A stretch of 64,000 bases of DNA from CAYNEO01 sp964396245. GTDB taxonomy: Bacteria > Zixibacteria > MSB-5A5 > GN15 > FEB-12. This document shows positions 1 to 9,273 of the stretch, piece by piece. The notes under the pieces are model-generated. The model was not told the DNA's origin. It worked only from the letters and a program-made list of their open reading frames with translations, and made no database searches. The stretch lies in NCBI GenBank assembly GCA_964396245.1, contig CAYNEO010000001.1:1-64000 (forward strand), in the 5' to 3' direction. The position numbers and the translations under genes were made by a program. Every line of letters begins with the position of its first letter. Position 1 is the first letter of the stretch.

Positions 1-407
1 GCTCTCAGCAGTAATCCTGTGACGGGCGGCCACCCAGAGGGCGAGATGGCCCCCGGCCGAGTGTCCGATGACTACCACCCGGCCCAGATCAAGGTTATAT
101 TCTTCGGTGATTTCGCGCACATAGTCGACTGCGCTGGCGATATCGTTGAATGTGCCGGGCCAGCCGCCATTCGGGTGCCCGACGCGGTTGTATTCCACAT
201 TCCAGATAGCTATGCCCTCGTTGCGAAGAGCGTCGGATAACGGCGTTGTATACTTTAAATCCGGAACCGGCAGCCAGCATCCGCCGTGGATTATTATGGC
301 CACGGGATGCGGTCCGGGATTGTCAGGGAGTCTCAGTCACCGAATTGAAGAGAATCGGAACCTTTAAAACAATCTGTGATCGGCAGGACAACTGGGAAGT
401 TAGACAT
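1..407 (-). pseudogene. Alpha/beta hydrolase (esterase-like), frameshifted and partial
   Basis: Read on the minus strand, bases 336 down to 1 encode a clear alpha/beta-hydrolase segment. It has an oxyanion-hole motif HGGCW, an NVEYNRVG strand and a GGWPGTF loop. A nucleophile elbow GHSAGGH follows about 80 residues after the HGGCW motif. The reading frame is closed just upstream by a TGA, but the adjacent frame continues the same protein upstream (ending SLQFGD) and begins at an ATG at 405-407. Restoring one base near 336 gives a continuous SLQFGDLRLP join, as expected for this family. I infer a one-base deletion, either a real pseudogene or an assembly error. The C-terminal part, with the catalytic Asp and His, lies outside the window. 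Substrate unknown. Confidence 0.72.
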
Positions 408-947
408 CGAGCACGGACGGCCCCTGTCCCCTGATCGGGATAATGCTGCCGACGAGGGCAGCCAGAGCCAAAACTAAACCGATAAGTTACTTCTTCCACA
501 GAGACGCCTCGATCTACATAGGCGACATAATGTATATGACAGCCGCTAAATAGGAACGTTATTTTCGCTGACTGGATCCGGTGCAGGGACGTGTGACGCG
601 TGTGTGATCTCTGATCAGTATACTGGACACTATTATCCATGTTAACCTTTACAGGGAATGCCGGCAAGTGACTTTCCAGAAGATGGTTAGACACTTGTGA
701 GCGCACTTATCGCTCATCAGGGGGGGTGCTACCTGATGCGTCGGGTGTTATTTCCCTTGACGTTTCGGGGATAGTTGGGTTTATTGGGAAAAGTGAGGGC
801 GCAGGTTGAGCACACCGACTGTCGCCCGGTCAATAACACATGCCAATCGTAGATATGTGACTGGCCGATGTACCCAGGCGCGCTGAGTCAACACCATCCC
901 GGCCAAACCAGAGAAAGAGCACGGAAACACCCATTGGTGGAGGATGT
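408..947. other. 540-bp intergenic region, divergent promoters expected
   Basis: This stretch separates the leftward hydrolase remnant from the rightward M4 peptidase gene. No open frame in it has family-like sequence, a good ribosome-binding site or sensible composition. It should hold the promoters of both flanking genes. The best rightward candidate is described separately at 757-785. Confidence 0.6.
757..785 (+). promoter_or_regulatory. Candidate sigma70-type promoter for the M4 peptidase
   Basis: TTGACG (757-762) is followed after 17 bases by TTTATT (780-785). The -35 is a five-of-six match to the consensus, but the -10 is weak. It lies 160 bp upstream of the peptidase start and points toward it. 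This is a sequence match only. Confidence 0.3.
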
Positions 948-3704
948 ATGTCACTACTTTCCAAGCTGACACTGGGGGCACTATTGCTTACCGTGGTTTC
1001 GGTGGCCGCCTTTGCCGCGGCGGACGAGGCTACTTACGGGGAGAACCGATTGCGTGACAACCCTGAGGTTCGATACTACCGCGAGTCGGCCAACGGTGTG
1101 GCGGAACTGGCCAGCGGTAATCTCGGCAAGACTGCTGCGGCCGGGGCAGAAATCCAGACAACGATGGAGTTCTTCAGCGAGAACCTCGGCGCTTTCAAGA
1201 TGACCAGTCCGACCGAGGAACTCGTGGTGAAACGGATCGACCGGGACAAAGAAGGAAATCAGCATGCCCGGTTCGACCAGTATTACCGGGGCGTACAGGT
1301 GTTCAGCGGTCAGATGATATCGCATTTCGACCGGGACGGTAAGCTCGTAACGGTCAATGGCCGGTACTGGCCGGAAATAACCCTGAGCACGACACCGACA
1401 ATATCTGCGGCGGCTGCGGAACAGACGGCGCTGGCTGATGTAACGGCTGAGCGCGACGGGTTAAAGGTGAATGAAACCGAACTGCTGATTTTGCCGTGGG
1501 AAGGCAAGTACCATCTTGTGTGGCACACGAAACTAGGAACATCGTACCCGAAGGAACGCTGGGAATATTTTGTCGATGCCAACACGGGTGAGATTGTGTA
1601 TTCGGCGTCCCTGATCAGGGAGGCAGAAGCTATCGGAGACGGTTACGGCGTGCTCAGTATCTATAGAGATCATCTCGATGCCTGGGACTGGGGAGGGGTT
1701 TATACGCTGGAAGATTATACTCGGCAGGCGGGTAACGACATACACGGACACGGTGGACAGATGCTGCCCGGGCAGGCGATCCGGACGTTCATCTCTTACG
1801 ATGACTCCTATTTCGAGCTCGACTTCGACGATGATAATCACTGGGACAACCCGATACAGGCACCGGAGGTAGACGCGCATTTTTACACGGGCCTCGTGTA
1901 TGACTACCTGCTCGACAGCCTGGGTCGTAACGGCATCGAGGACGCCGGATACGGCATGGAGGTTTATGCGGTATCGGCCATCACGGACGAAGACAATGCC
2001 TATTGGAACGGCAGCTACGTGACTTTCACGGGTTGGTCCGACGGCAGGCGTTCGCTGGCAGGTTGTCCGGATGTTGTGGCGCACGAATGGGGACACGGAG
2101 TGACGACGTACACCTCCGGCCTCCGGTATCTCAAGGAATCGGGGGCGTTGAACGAATCATTTTCCGATATGATCGGCACCGCATTCGAGTTCGCCCATCC
2201 CGATCTGGATACTCCGGACTGGTTGTGCGCCGAAAACGGCGACCCGGGGGGCATTGGATTTCGCAGTCTCGCCGACCCGCATCTTTATGGAGATCCTGAC
2301 TACTACGGACCAACGGACCCGTACTGGATGGATGTCGTGTACTGCGAATACGGAAGCGATAACGATCAGTGCGGCGTTCATACTAATAGCGGGGTAGGCA
2401 ACAAGTGGTTCTACCTGTTGTCCGAAGGGGGTACCCACCACGATGTGACGGTAACCGGTATCGGGGTGCAGAATGCGATGCGGATAGCCTACTGGGCCAA
2501 TGCCTATTTTTGGAATTATGACACTGATTATCATCTCGGCGCTTACGGTACGCTTCTGGCGGCGCAGATGATGGACGTGCCGACGGAATGGGAGACGGCG
2601 ATCGTGAACGCCTGGGAGGCGGTAGGAGTGCGTATTCCGCCGCAGGGGCTGTCACTCGCGTTTGTCGACCCTCAGCCGCGTACGGTTCCGGCGGAAGTGG
2701 GATCTAGCTTCCGGGTGCAGTTCACCGGCGAGTACGAAGGTATCCCGGCGGCGGGGAGCGGGACACAGAATACTCAGGTGGGTGGCGGTACCTGGCAGAG
2801 CGGGTCGATGTCGGATCTCGGGAGCGGGTTATACAGGGCGACAACTCCTGCCTCACCATGTCAGCAGGTAATACGATACTACTTTGGCGCCCAGACGACT
2901 ACGGGCAGGGCGTTCAGTTTCGGCGACGTGGATAATCCTTACTGGGTCCAGCCGGTGCGAGTAGCCGAGCTGATACAGCCGCCCATGGGAATCGCGACGG
3001 GTCTCTGGAACACGTACGGCGACGCAGTGGACGGGCAATGGGCATACGGTTCCGTCTTGTACGGCGAAAGAGGTGATCCGCCGGTCGATTTCGACAACAA
3101 CTATCAGTGTTTCCTGACCGATGCGGCATACGGCAACTCGGACGTTGACGACGGAGCCACGAATCTGGTCTCCCCCACTATCGATCTGAGCTACATGCCG
3201 GACGCATTGGTGGTGTACGCCCGCTGGTTCTCGAACAATATCGGAGCCAATCCGGCGGTAGAGGTCATGAATGTATATGTCTCCAATGACGACGGTACCA
3301 CGTGGGTACTGGTTGAGACGGTTGGGCCTGTCAGCGACAACAGCGGGGGCTGGCACGAATACATGTTCCGGGTGGCTGATTTTGTCGTGCCGACCGACCA
3401 GGTGAGACTACGCTTCGAGGCACAGGACTATATCGGAGCCGTCGTCGAAGCGGCGATCGACGCCGTCCGGATATTTGAATTCGAGTGCGACCAGGGGCTT
3501 TGCGGAGATGTTACCAATGATGGTGAGGTGAACCTGGCGGATATCACGAAGATGATCGATCATGTCTACCTTGGTGGGCCATCCCCGCGTCCGAAAATAT
3601 ACGGTAACACCGATGCATCGCCCGATCGTCTGATTACATTGAACGATATCATCAAACTTATCAATACCGATTACATAGAACACACCCCTCCGCACTGCTA
3701 CTAA
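948..3704 (+). CDS. Secreted M4 (thermolysin-like) metallopeptidase with C-terminal dockerin-like module
   Basis: A 918-residue secreted zinc endopeptidase. Residues 1-25 form a signal peptide. A propeptide of the FTP/PepSY type follows up to about residue 225. The catalytic M4 domain carries HEWGH at 379-383 (two zinc-ligand His and the catalytic Glu), the third ligand Glu403 in GALNESFSD, and the later active-site His478 in GVHTNSG. After the catalytic domain come beta-rich regions of about 300 residues that resemble a carbohydrate- or substrate-binding sandwich. The last 67 residues (852-918) hold two EF-hand-like dockerin repeats, GDVTNDGEVNLADI and a second copy ending TLNDIIKLI. The start is preceded by GGAGG four bases upstream. 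In FCB bacteria such tails usually mark exported proteins rather than cellulosome parts; that role is inferred here. A strong terminator follows the gene. Confidence 0.93.
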   Translation: MSLLSKLTLGALLLTVVSVAAFAAADEATYGENRLRDNPEVRYYRESANGVAELASGNLGKTAAAGAEIQTTMEFFSENLGAFKMTSPTEELVVKRIDRDKEGNQHARFDQYYRGVQVFSGQMISHFDRDGKLVTVNGRYWPEITLSTTPTISAAAAEQTALADVTAERDGLKVNETELLILPWEGKYHLVWHTKLGTSYPKERWEYFVDANTGEIVYSASLIREAEAIGDGYGVLSIYRDHLDAWDWGGVYTLEDYTRQAGNDIHGHGGQMLPGQAIRTFISYDDSYFELDFDDDNHWDNPIQAPEVDAHFYTGLVYDYLLDSLGRNGIEDAGYGMEVYAVSAITDEDNAYWNGSYVTFTGWSDGRRSLAGCPDVVAHEWGHGVTTYTSGLRYLKESGALNESFSDMIGTAFEFAHPDLDTPDWLCAENGDPGGIGFRSLADPHLYGDPDYYGPTDPYWMDVVYCEYGSDNDQCGVHTNSGVGNKWFYLLSEGGTHHDVTVTGIGVQNAMRIAYWANAYFWNYDTDYHLGAYGTLLAAQMMDVPTEWETAIVNAWEAVGVRIPPQGLSLAFVDPQPRTVPAEVGSSFRVQFTGEYEGIPAAGSGTQNTQVGGGTWQSGSMSDLGSGLYRATTPASPCQQVIRYYFGAQTTTGRAFSFGDVDNPYWVQPVRVAELIQPPMGIATGLWNTYGDAVDGQWAYGSVLYGERGDPPVDFDNNYQCFLTDAAYGNSDVDDGATNLVSPTIDLSYMPDALVVYARWFSNNIGANPAVEVMNVYVSNDDGTTWVLVETVGPVSDNSGGWHEYMFRVADFVVPTDQVRLRFEAQDYIGAVVEAAIDAVRIFEFECDQGLCGDVTNDGEVNLADITKMIDHVYLGGPSPRPKIYGNTDASPDRLITLNDIIKLINTDYIEHTPPHCY

Positions 3705-3743
3705 CAAATAAGCCCTTCTGACCGTCACACTTGCTGAAGGCAT

Positions 3744-3777
3744 CGGCGGGGTCAGGCTGACCCCGCCGTATTTTTTT
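3744..3777 (+). terminator. Rho-independent terminator of the M4 peptidase gene
   Basis: An 11-bp perfect stem (3744-3754 with 3758-3768, CGGCGGGGTCA and its complement) with a three-base loop is followed within two bases by seven T residues at 3771-3777. It lies 40 bp past the peptidase stop codon. Confidence 0.92.
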
Positions 3778-3977
3778 GCAGGCCAGTCGATTCCGGGTAA
3801 CGCAAAAGGCGGAACCCGGTCGAGAAAGAGTTGTTCACGACTATACGGGCGGGCGACGCCGGATGGACTGATATGTTATGAAGGCGCCGACCTCCCTTGA
3901 AACATTCTCTCCAAACGATACTCTCCTCGAACAGCTAAAGAAACCAAGTTCACGGATTCCCTGAAAGGAGGAACCTG

Positions 3978-4589
3978 ATGAAAAAGCTTATTTTCGGCAT
4001 GCTAATCGCCCTGACGGCAGTGGCGATATCCGGGCTGGGACAGGGTGTCATGGCGGGTGATAAGGACCAGGCGACGGTCGAAAAGACCTCGGCCAAGACG
4101 GGCGACAAGACCTGGGGCGATACGACTGGTTCCGGCTGGGACTGGACCTGGGTTGCCGATTTGTCGGCGAAGAACGAGACCTGGCAGGATACGACCAGGG
4201 GCACGGGCAAGGCGATGTTCAAGGTGACCGACGACGGCAAGGGTCTTGCGTACAAGCTCGTGGTCGACGACATGGACAGTGTTTTTGCGGCGCATATACA
4301 TCTGGGTAAAAAAGGAGAAAACGGGCCGCCGGTACTGTTCCTTTACAAAGGCAAGACAACCGGAGAATTCACCGGGACGCTGTCGGATTCGACGGCGACA
4401 GCCGCTGACTTGTTTGGCCCGATGAAGGGAAAGAGCATGAGCGATCTCATCGACAAGATCAAGAACGGTGATGCCTATGTTCAGGTGCACACGAACATGT
4501 ACCAGGAAGGGGCCATACGGGGTCATATCATGATGGCCAACAAGGAAGAGTGGGGCAAAAAGAAAGAATCGGGCGGTTCGGGTTATTAA
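3978..4589 (+). CDS. Secreted CHRD-domain protein
   Basis: A 203-residue protein with a signal peptide (residues 1-26, cleavage near VMAGD). Most of the rest is a CHRD domain: a beta-rich fold with AHIHLGKKGENGPP near the middle and AYVQVHTNMYQEGAIRGHI near the end, both hallmark blocks of the family. CHRD proteins are extracytoplasmic and have no agreed biochemical role in bacteria; the conserved His pairs suggest metal binding, but this is unproven. The ATG is placed by an excellent Shine-Dalgarno sequence (AAAGGAGG, six bases upstream). It appears to be a single-gene unit, with a hairpin 33 bp downstream. Confidence 0.88.
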   Translation: MKKLIFGMLIALTAVAISGLGQGVMAGDKDQATVEKTSAKTGDKTWGDTTGSGWDWTWVADLSAKNETWQDTTRGTGKAMFKVTDDGKGLAYKLVVDDMDSVFAAHIHLGKKGENGPPVLFLYKGKTTGEFTGTLSDSTATAADLFGPMKGKSMSDLIDKIKNGDAYVQVHTNMYQEGAIRGHIMMANKEEWGKKKESGGSGY

Positions 4590-4622
4590 GCCGGTTCCGC
4601 TCTTGTGCAGTTAGTTTGTTTC

Positions 4623-4655
4623 AATGGCAGTGCCGTCCGATTCGGCATTGCCATT
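4623..4655 (+). terminator. Hairpin, probable terminator of the CHRD gene
   Basis: AATGGCAGTGCCG (4623-4635) pairs with CGGCATTGCCATT (4643-4655) across a seven-base loop, with one G-T wobble. Only a short T-rich tail follows, so termination strength is uncertain. The convergent zinc-ribbon gene ends 31 bp away, and the hairpin may serve both. Confidence 0.6.
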
Positions 4656-4685
4656 TATGTTTGCGGGGTCGGTTATCGAGGCCAA

Positions 4686-4946
4686 TCAACCCCAATAGCG
4701 ATCGAGCAAGCCGTCGCAGCCATTGACGCCGCACCGATCAAAGATCTTCTTGCCGGTTGCGCTCGATGAATACACGTTCCCGCATGTCTTGCACTGCAAG
4801 TCCAATTTGGCACTGGTGGTTGCCGCTCTTGACATGAACGGGAAATATAGCAGTGTTCCACCGCAATTGTTGACGCCGCAGCGCCCGCCCAGATTTCGAT
4901 TGGGGCTGTTGTACACATTGCCGCATTGATTACATTTCAGCCACAT
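4686..4946 (-). CDS. Tandem zinc-ribbon small protein
   Basis: An 86-residue cytoplasmic protein made of two copies of one zinc-ribbon unit. The first holds CNQCGNVY near residue 5 and RCGVNNCGG about 20 residues later. The second holds CKTCGNVY near residue 52 and RCGVNGCDG about 18 residues later. Each copy therefore offers four cysteines in CxxC...CxxxxC arrangement, suited to one Zn2+ each. The start is supported by AGGAGG ten bases upstream. I do not recognise a named family. Such paired ribbons often bind nucleic acid or act as protein-interaction modules, but nothing here fixes the role. It faces the CHRD gene convergently and has no operon partner. Confidence 0.75.
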   Translation of the reverse strand: MWLKCNQCGNVYNSPNRNLGGRCGVNNCGGTLLYFPFMSRAATTSAKLDLQCKTCGNVYSSSATGKKIFDRCGVNGCDGLLDRYWG

Positions 4947-5266
4947 ATCAACATTTCCTCCTGAAAATACCCTGATAAAATCTAATGAAAATGGAGTCGT
5001 TAGCCAACATAAAAGTGGCCGGCGTTCGGTTGAGATCGGTCCGGGTGAAACTCACTTGTTTGCCGTCCGTATGATGAAAGAGCATCTATATCGGCAGATG
5101 ATTTTCGGACCATACAGGACAATGGCTGACGCAGGGAAAAAAGCGTTTGAAAACGGACGGGCGAAGTCGTATTCTCTCGTGAGGGAATGAACAGTCGGCC
5201 GCTCGGTCGGGCCGGGAAGCCGAGGATCTATTTGACAGGTCTCACTCTAGTGCAGATGGGTGTATC
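4947..5266. other. 320-bp intergenic region between zinc-ribbon and lipoprotein genes
   Basis: This region lies between divergent genes and should contain both promoters. The only coding candidate is the 39-codon frame at 5071-5190. No convincing -35/-10 pair was found. Confidence 0.5.
5071..5190 (+). CDS. Possible small protein (39 aa), uncertain
   Basis: A short frame starting at a double ATG encodes a basic, soluble peptide ending KKAFENGRAKSYSLVRE. The frame stays open about 110 bases upstream, so the true start could be a TTG near 5056. The tail looks protein-like (YRTMADAGKKAFENGRA). There is no clear Shine-Dalgarno sequence and I know no homologue. It may simply be an open frame in the leader of the next gene. 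Confidence 0.25.
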   Translation: MMKEHLYRQMIFGPYRTMADAGKKAFENGRAKSYSLVRE

Positions 5267-6517
5267 ATGCGTAATAACCATCGAATCGAAACGAAGCGAT
5301 CACGAGGAACAGCCTCGATTTTTATCGCGGTAGCAGTCATGCTGCTGAGTATGACCTCCGGTTGCTCGCGTTACGTCACCGTTCCTCCGCAAGAAGTGGC
5401 GGCGAATGCAGAAGCACCGATACTCGGTTTCACGGTTGCAACACGAATAAGCGGTGTCACGCTGCTGGATGGCACGGAAATGTCGTTTGATTCTTCGGGG
5501 GGCGAGTATGTCGCCTCGGAGGGAATTATCAGGGGCCGCACTACCGATGGAGAGGTAGTGGCACTGAAATTGAAACAACTGAGATATGTACAGGTGTCCG
5601 CCCCGGGTCCCCGCGGGACGTTGGTGACGGAGATAGAGGCTTCGACTTTCAGAGAAGGAAAGACGAGCTGGGTCTTTGGCCGGATGCGGGGACAATTCAT
5701 GTACGGGACCGAATACGTCCAATTTGGTGAGGCCGGGGGCCGATACGATTCGACGACAAACTCTATTTCCGGCATCTCAGAACTCGGCCGTCCGATGGAG
5801 GTGTCGTTGGACAGCGTGCAATCGGTGCGTATGAAGCTGTTGCGTTCGGGCCAGGGTCGGCGGGAAATCGGCTTGAAGGGCGGGGCAAATTTCATCGGTT
5901 TCGGCGGCGAACCGTTTGCGGGCGTGACGACGACCACGGATCAGTCTGCCGGATTCAAGGCGGTGCTTTTTGGCCGGGAGCAGTTCCGGTCGTGGCTGGC
6001 GCTTCAATCGGAAATCGGACTGAGCCGGATATCGGCAACAGAGGCATATTCACTGCGGCAGGGTGGTACGACGGTGTCGGTGACCAACGACATGACGTTA
6101 ACCTTTCTGGACATTGCGGCCCTGGGCGTCTTCTCCCCTTTCCGCTCCGGCGGTATTACGACCAACCTGTATTTCGGGCCGACGATTTCGATCAGCACGA
6201 GCGCCCGCACGAAGTATGACAGCACGAGCAGGACGGGCGGGATTGTTTCGGGCGGATCGGGAGAGGCGGAGGTCACGAACGTTCGAAGTCCGCTTTTGGG
6301 GCTGACGGCGGGAATCGAACTCAATTACCCGGTGGGGCGGTTGCATGCGCTGGTGGATATCCGTTACAGTCACGCGCTGAACAAGGTATTCGAAGACGGG
6401 GATTACACGCAAACTCCCTTCGAGGAGAAAAAAGCGCTGGTCGACGGGTCCGGTGTGGGCTGGGATATCAAAACGCGCGGCTTTTCGATTCTCGCGGGAT
6501 TATCTTTGCCTTTCTGA
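5267..6517 (+). CDS. Putative lipoprotein with C-terminal outer-membrane beta-barrel-like region
   Basis: A 416-residue exported protein of unknown function. Residues 16-33 form a hydrophobic signal ending SMTSGC, where Cys33 could be lipidated; the lipobox is imperfect (Thr at -3). Residues 50-190 are two similar beta-rich units around DGTEMSFDSSGGEY and related strands. From about residue 195 the sequence alternates hydrophobic and polar residues with many glycines (IGLKGGANFIGFGG, LALQSEIGLSRI, LHALVDIRYSH) and ends SILAGLSLPF, with a terminal Phe, as in outer-membrane barrel proteins. The Shine-Dalgarno sequence is weak. It faces the Lon-like gene convergently and shares a terminator with it. 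The function cannot be assigned. Confidence 0.7.
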   Translation: MRNNHRIETKRSRGTASIFIAVAVMLLSMTSGCSRYVTVPPQEVAANAEAPILGFTVATRISGVTLLDGTEMSFDSSGGEYVASEGIIRGRTTDGEVVALKLKQLRYVQVSAPGPRGTLVTEIEASTFREGKTSWVFGRMRGQFMYGTEYVQFGEAGGRYDSTTNSISGISELGRPMEVSLDSVQSVRMKLLRSGQGRREIGLKGGANFIGFGGEPFAGVTTTTDQSAGFKAVLFGREQFRSWLALQSEIGLSRISATEAYSLRQGGTTVSVTNDMTLTFLDIAALGVFSPFRSGGITTNLYFGPTISISTSARTKYDSTSRTGGIVSGGSGEAEVTNVRSPLLGLTAGIELNYPVGRLHALVDIRYSHALNKVFEDGDYTQTPFEEKKALVDGSGVGWDIKTRGFSILAGLSLPF

Positions 6518-6567
6518 GAGAACTGCCGGCCCGAATCTCGATCGATACAAAGACAAGATCATAGATG

Positions 6568-6602
6568 AAAACGGCGCCGGGTGAATCACTCGACGCCGTT
6601 TT
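6568..6602. terminator. Bidirectional terminator between lipoprotein and LonB genes
   Basis: AAAACGGCG (6568-6576) pairs with CGCCGTTTT (6594-6602). The inner bases CGGGTG and CACTCG extend the stem past a single mismatch to a three-base loop. A-rich and T-rich flanks on the two sides suit termination from both convergent genes. Confidence 0.85.
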
Positions 6603-6622
6603 TCACTTTGAAGAATATCCTA

Positions 6623-9085
6623 CTATTGATTCTGGTTGTGTTGTCCGTTGTGGGCGCCGGGACCGGCGTATTTCCGGAATGCTTCAGCGAAGGCATCCAG
6701 CTTGGTTTCTACAAGGTGGTACAGGGTACCATCGGGATAGCTGCCGTCCTCGTTCTGCTTGCCGGCGGTCATGCCCATGAGTACTTCGACGCCCTGGTCG
6801 ATATCCTCGACCGAGTAGATATGGAACTTGCCTTCTTCGACAGCCTTGAGGACTTCTTTCTTGAGCATGAGATCGGGCACATTCGCTTTCGGGATCATGA
6901 CGCCTTGCGAACCGGTGAGTCCTTTATCTTTGCAGACCCCGAAGAAACCCTCGATTTTTTCATTGACGCCGCCGATGGCCTGTACATGTCCGTTCTGATT
7001 AACGCTGCCGGTGACAGCGATATCCTGGCGGATGGGTACACCGGCAAGTGACGAGAGGATGGCGTATATCTCGGTGGAGGACGCGCTGTCACCGTCGACG
7101 CCGCCGTAGGATTGTTCGAAACAGAGGTTGGCGTTCATCGACAGCGGCCGGTTCTGGGCGAACTTGCCCTGCAGATAGCCGTTTATGATCAGGACGCCTT
7201 TGCTGTGGGTGGCGCCGGAGAGCTGGGCTTCCTTTTCGACATTGATAATTCCCTTCATGCCGACCGACGTACGGGCGGTGATGCGAGTCGGTTTACCGAA
7301 CATGTACTCGCCGATGCTGTACACCGAGAGGGCATTTATCTGGCCGACCGCGGCACCCTCGGTATCGATGAGGATCATACCTTCCTCGATCATTTCACCG
7401 ATTTTATCTTCGAGCAGCGACATGCGACGAGTCCATTCGGCGATAGCTTTGTCGACGTGCCCTTCGTTGACTTCCGGTGCCTCCGCCTCGTGAGCCCAAT
7501 AGCTGGCCTCACGCATGATGTCGGCAATGAGATTGAATCGGGTCGAGAGCTTGTTGTTTCTCCCGGCGAGTCGCACGCCGTACTCAACGAGGGCGCCGAT
7601 TCCGTCTTTGTCGAATGGCAGGAGGTCGAAATCATCGACCATCCGCCGCGCGAAGGAGTTGTACTTGCCGAGATTGGACTGGTTGAGGTCCATAACGGTG
7701 TCAAAGTCGGCCTTGACCTTGAAGATTTTGCGAAAATCCGGGTCGAGGCGGAAGAGCAGGTAGTATATCTCGGGCATGCCGATCATAATGACCTGCACCT
7801 TGAGGTCGATCGGCTCGGGCTTCAGGGCTGTTTGACTGAACATGTAAAACGGATCGTAGGCCTGAATTTCGAGCTTGCCGGAGCGCAGACTTCGCTTCAA
7901 TCCCTGCCACACGCCCGGTTCGGTGAGGGCGTCCATGGCATCAAGAATGAGATAGCCGCCGTTGGCGCGATGCAGGGCGCCGGCCTTAATCTTGGTGAAG
8001 TCGGTTCGCCAGAATCCGCGCTGGTCGGCGGAACGCTCGATGGAACCGAAAAGATTCTTGAAATTGGGGTTGATTTCGGTCACGATGGGTCGGTTGTCTG
8101 CCTTGCTGTTATCGACAACGAGATTGACCGCGTACTCGGTAAAGCTGTTCTGCTCGGGCATCTCTACCGGTAACGGCGACTGGTTCTGATCCTCGGGTCG
8201 CTGCTGGAAGCGGGCGAGGTTTTTCATGATGCTGTCGCTGACCTCGGTCAGATATTCCTCGAGCTTATCGGCCTTGAACTCGGATTTCATGGACTCGATG
8301 CTTTCGTAGACAATCGGTCCGACCGCTTCGACGTGCAACTTTTCGAGTTCCTGGCTGAGCTGTTTCTGGTTTTCCCGGGTCTTCTTGAAGATCTGGATCA
8401 TTTCCTCGGTGAATTCATCGTGAGTCTTTTTTATCTCATCATATCGTTCCCGCGGAAATTCACCGGCTTCCGTTTTTGCCTCGAGTTCGGCAATCGGAAC
8501 CGGCTGACCGCCTATGACCGGGCTGACATCGGGACGCGTGATACCTCCCATCTGCACCTGGGTCATGGCAAAGTCCCTGGCCTTCACATCCTTTTCAAAA
8601 TTACGGAGCAGTTCTTTCTGTTTTTCCTCGAAATTTTCGATGATTTCTTTCCGCTTCGCACGGAGTTCATCGGATTCGAGCAGATCCGGGATGGAGCCAC
8701 GAAGACGCTGGATCATATTCTGCATTTCGTCGCGGAACTGGGCGCCCACTCCGGCGGGAAACAGCAGCGCGCGGGGCGTGTCGGGGTTGGAGAAGTTGTT
8801 CACATAGCAGAGGTCTTCCGGCTTCGCGCCGTCCTCCAACCCGAGACTCTGCAGCATATGTTTGATGGTGGTGGTTCGACCGGTTCCCGAATAGCCGACG
8901 ATGAAGACATTGTATCCCGGCTGTTCGATATGGAGGCCGAGCTTGATGGCGTCGATGGCCCGGTCCTGTCCGATGATTTCACTTATGGCTTCGGCGCTGT
9001 CGGTCCCGCAAATATCACCCTCGATTGATTTACAGCTCCATCTCAGTTTATCAAGCGGGATTTCAAAGTCTGTCAGTGGACTCAT
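6623..9085 (-). CDS. LonB-type ATP-dependent protease (S16)
   Basis: An 820-residue AAA+ protease of the bacterial LonB-like (COG1067) group. The N-terminal ATPase part has a Walker A motif GYSGTGRT at 64-71, split by a long helical insertion (about 140-280, rich in E, K and Q) from the rest of the ATPase, which includes GGYLILDAMDAL. The C-terminal proteolytic domain holds the catalytic Ser667 in GVDGDSASS and Lys710 in GGVNEKIEG. The pair is 43 residues apart, as in Lon, so it should be an active Ser-Lys protease that unfolds and degrades cytosolic proteins. The start is supported by AAGGAA upstream. It is a single-gene unit transcribed away from the DUF1893/S16 cluster; a second S16 domain at 10789-12924 makes the locus unusual. 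Confidence 0.93.
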   Translation of the reverse strand: MSPLTDFEIPLDKLRWSCKSIEGDICGTDSAEAISEIIGQDRAIDAIKLGLHIEQPGYNVFIVGYSGTGRTTTIKHMLQSLGLEDGAKPEDLCYVNNFSNPDTPRALLFPAGVGAQFRDEMQNMIQRLRGSIPDLLESDELRAKRKEIIENFEEKQKELLRNFEKDVKARDFAMTQVQMGGITRPDVSPVIGGQPVPIAELEAKTEAGEFPRERYDEIKKTHDEFTEEMIQIFKKTRENQKQLSQELEKLHVEAVGPIVYESIESMKSEFKADKLEEYLTEVSDSIMKNLARFQQRPEDQNQSPLPVEMPEQNSFTEYAVNLVVDNSKADNRPIVTEINPNFKNLFGSIERSADQRGFWRTDFTKIKAGALHRANGGYLILDAMDALTEPGVWQGLKRSLRSGKLEIQAYDPFYMFSQTALKPEPIDLKVQVIMIGMPEIYYLLFRLDPDFRKIFKVKADFDTVMDLNQSNLGKYNSFARRMVDDFDLLPFDKDGIGALVEYGVRLAGRNNKLSTRFNLIADIMREASYWAHEAEAPEVNEGHVDKAIAEWTRRMSLLEDKIGEMIEEGMILIDTEGAAVGQINALSVYSIGEYMFGKPTRITARTSVGMKGIINVEKEAQLSGATHSKGVLIINGYLQGKFAQNRPLSMNANLCFEQSYGGVDGDSASSTEIYAILSSLAGVPIRQDIAVTGSVNQNGHVQAIGGVNEKIEGFFGVCKDKGLTGSQGVMIPKANVPDLMLKKEVLKAVEEGKFHIYSVEDIDQGVEVLMGMTAGKQNEDGSYPDGTLYHLVETKLDAFAEAFRKYAGPGAHNGQHNQNQ

Positions 9086-9273
9086 ACACCGTTCCTTCCG
9101 GCTGTCACAGGTTCGTCTATGATCGTATCCATGTTACGCGATCTCTTCTTATTCAGAAAAACAGTTTTGTGGGCGGCTCGTTCCGCAAAAGGTTGTGTCA
9201 GGTTGGAGTGATACTTACATTAGGTCGAAGCTGCGGCTTATTTCGCGGTTCGCAACGCTCGGAAGGACTATCG

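Noticed and set aside
323..706. 127-aa open frame on the minus strand
   Set aside because: Composition is not protein-like, and at its lower end the frame that carries the hydrolase similarity is a different one. It has no ribosome-binding site.
7112..8173. 353-aa open frame opposite the LonB gene
   Set aside because: It is antisense to a clearly recognised protease and shows no domain; long antisense frames are common in GC-rich genes.
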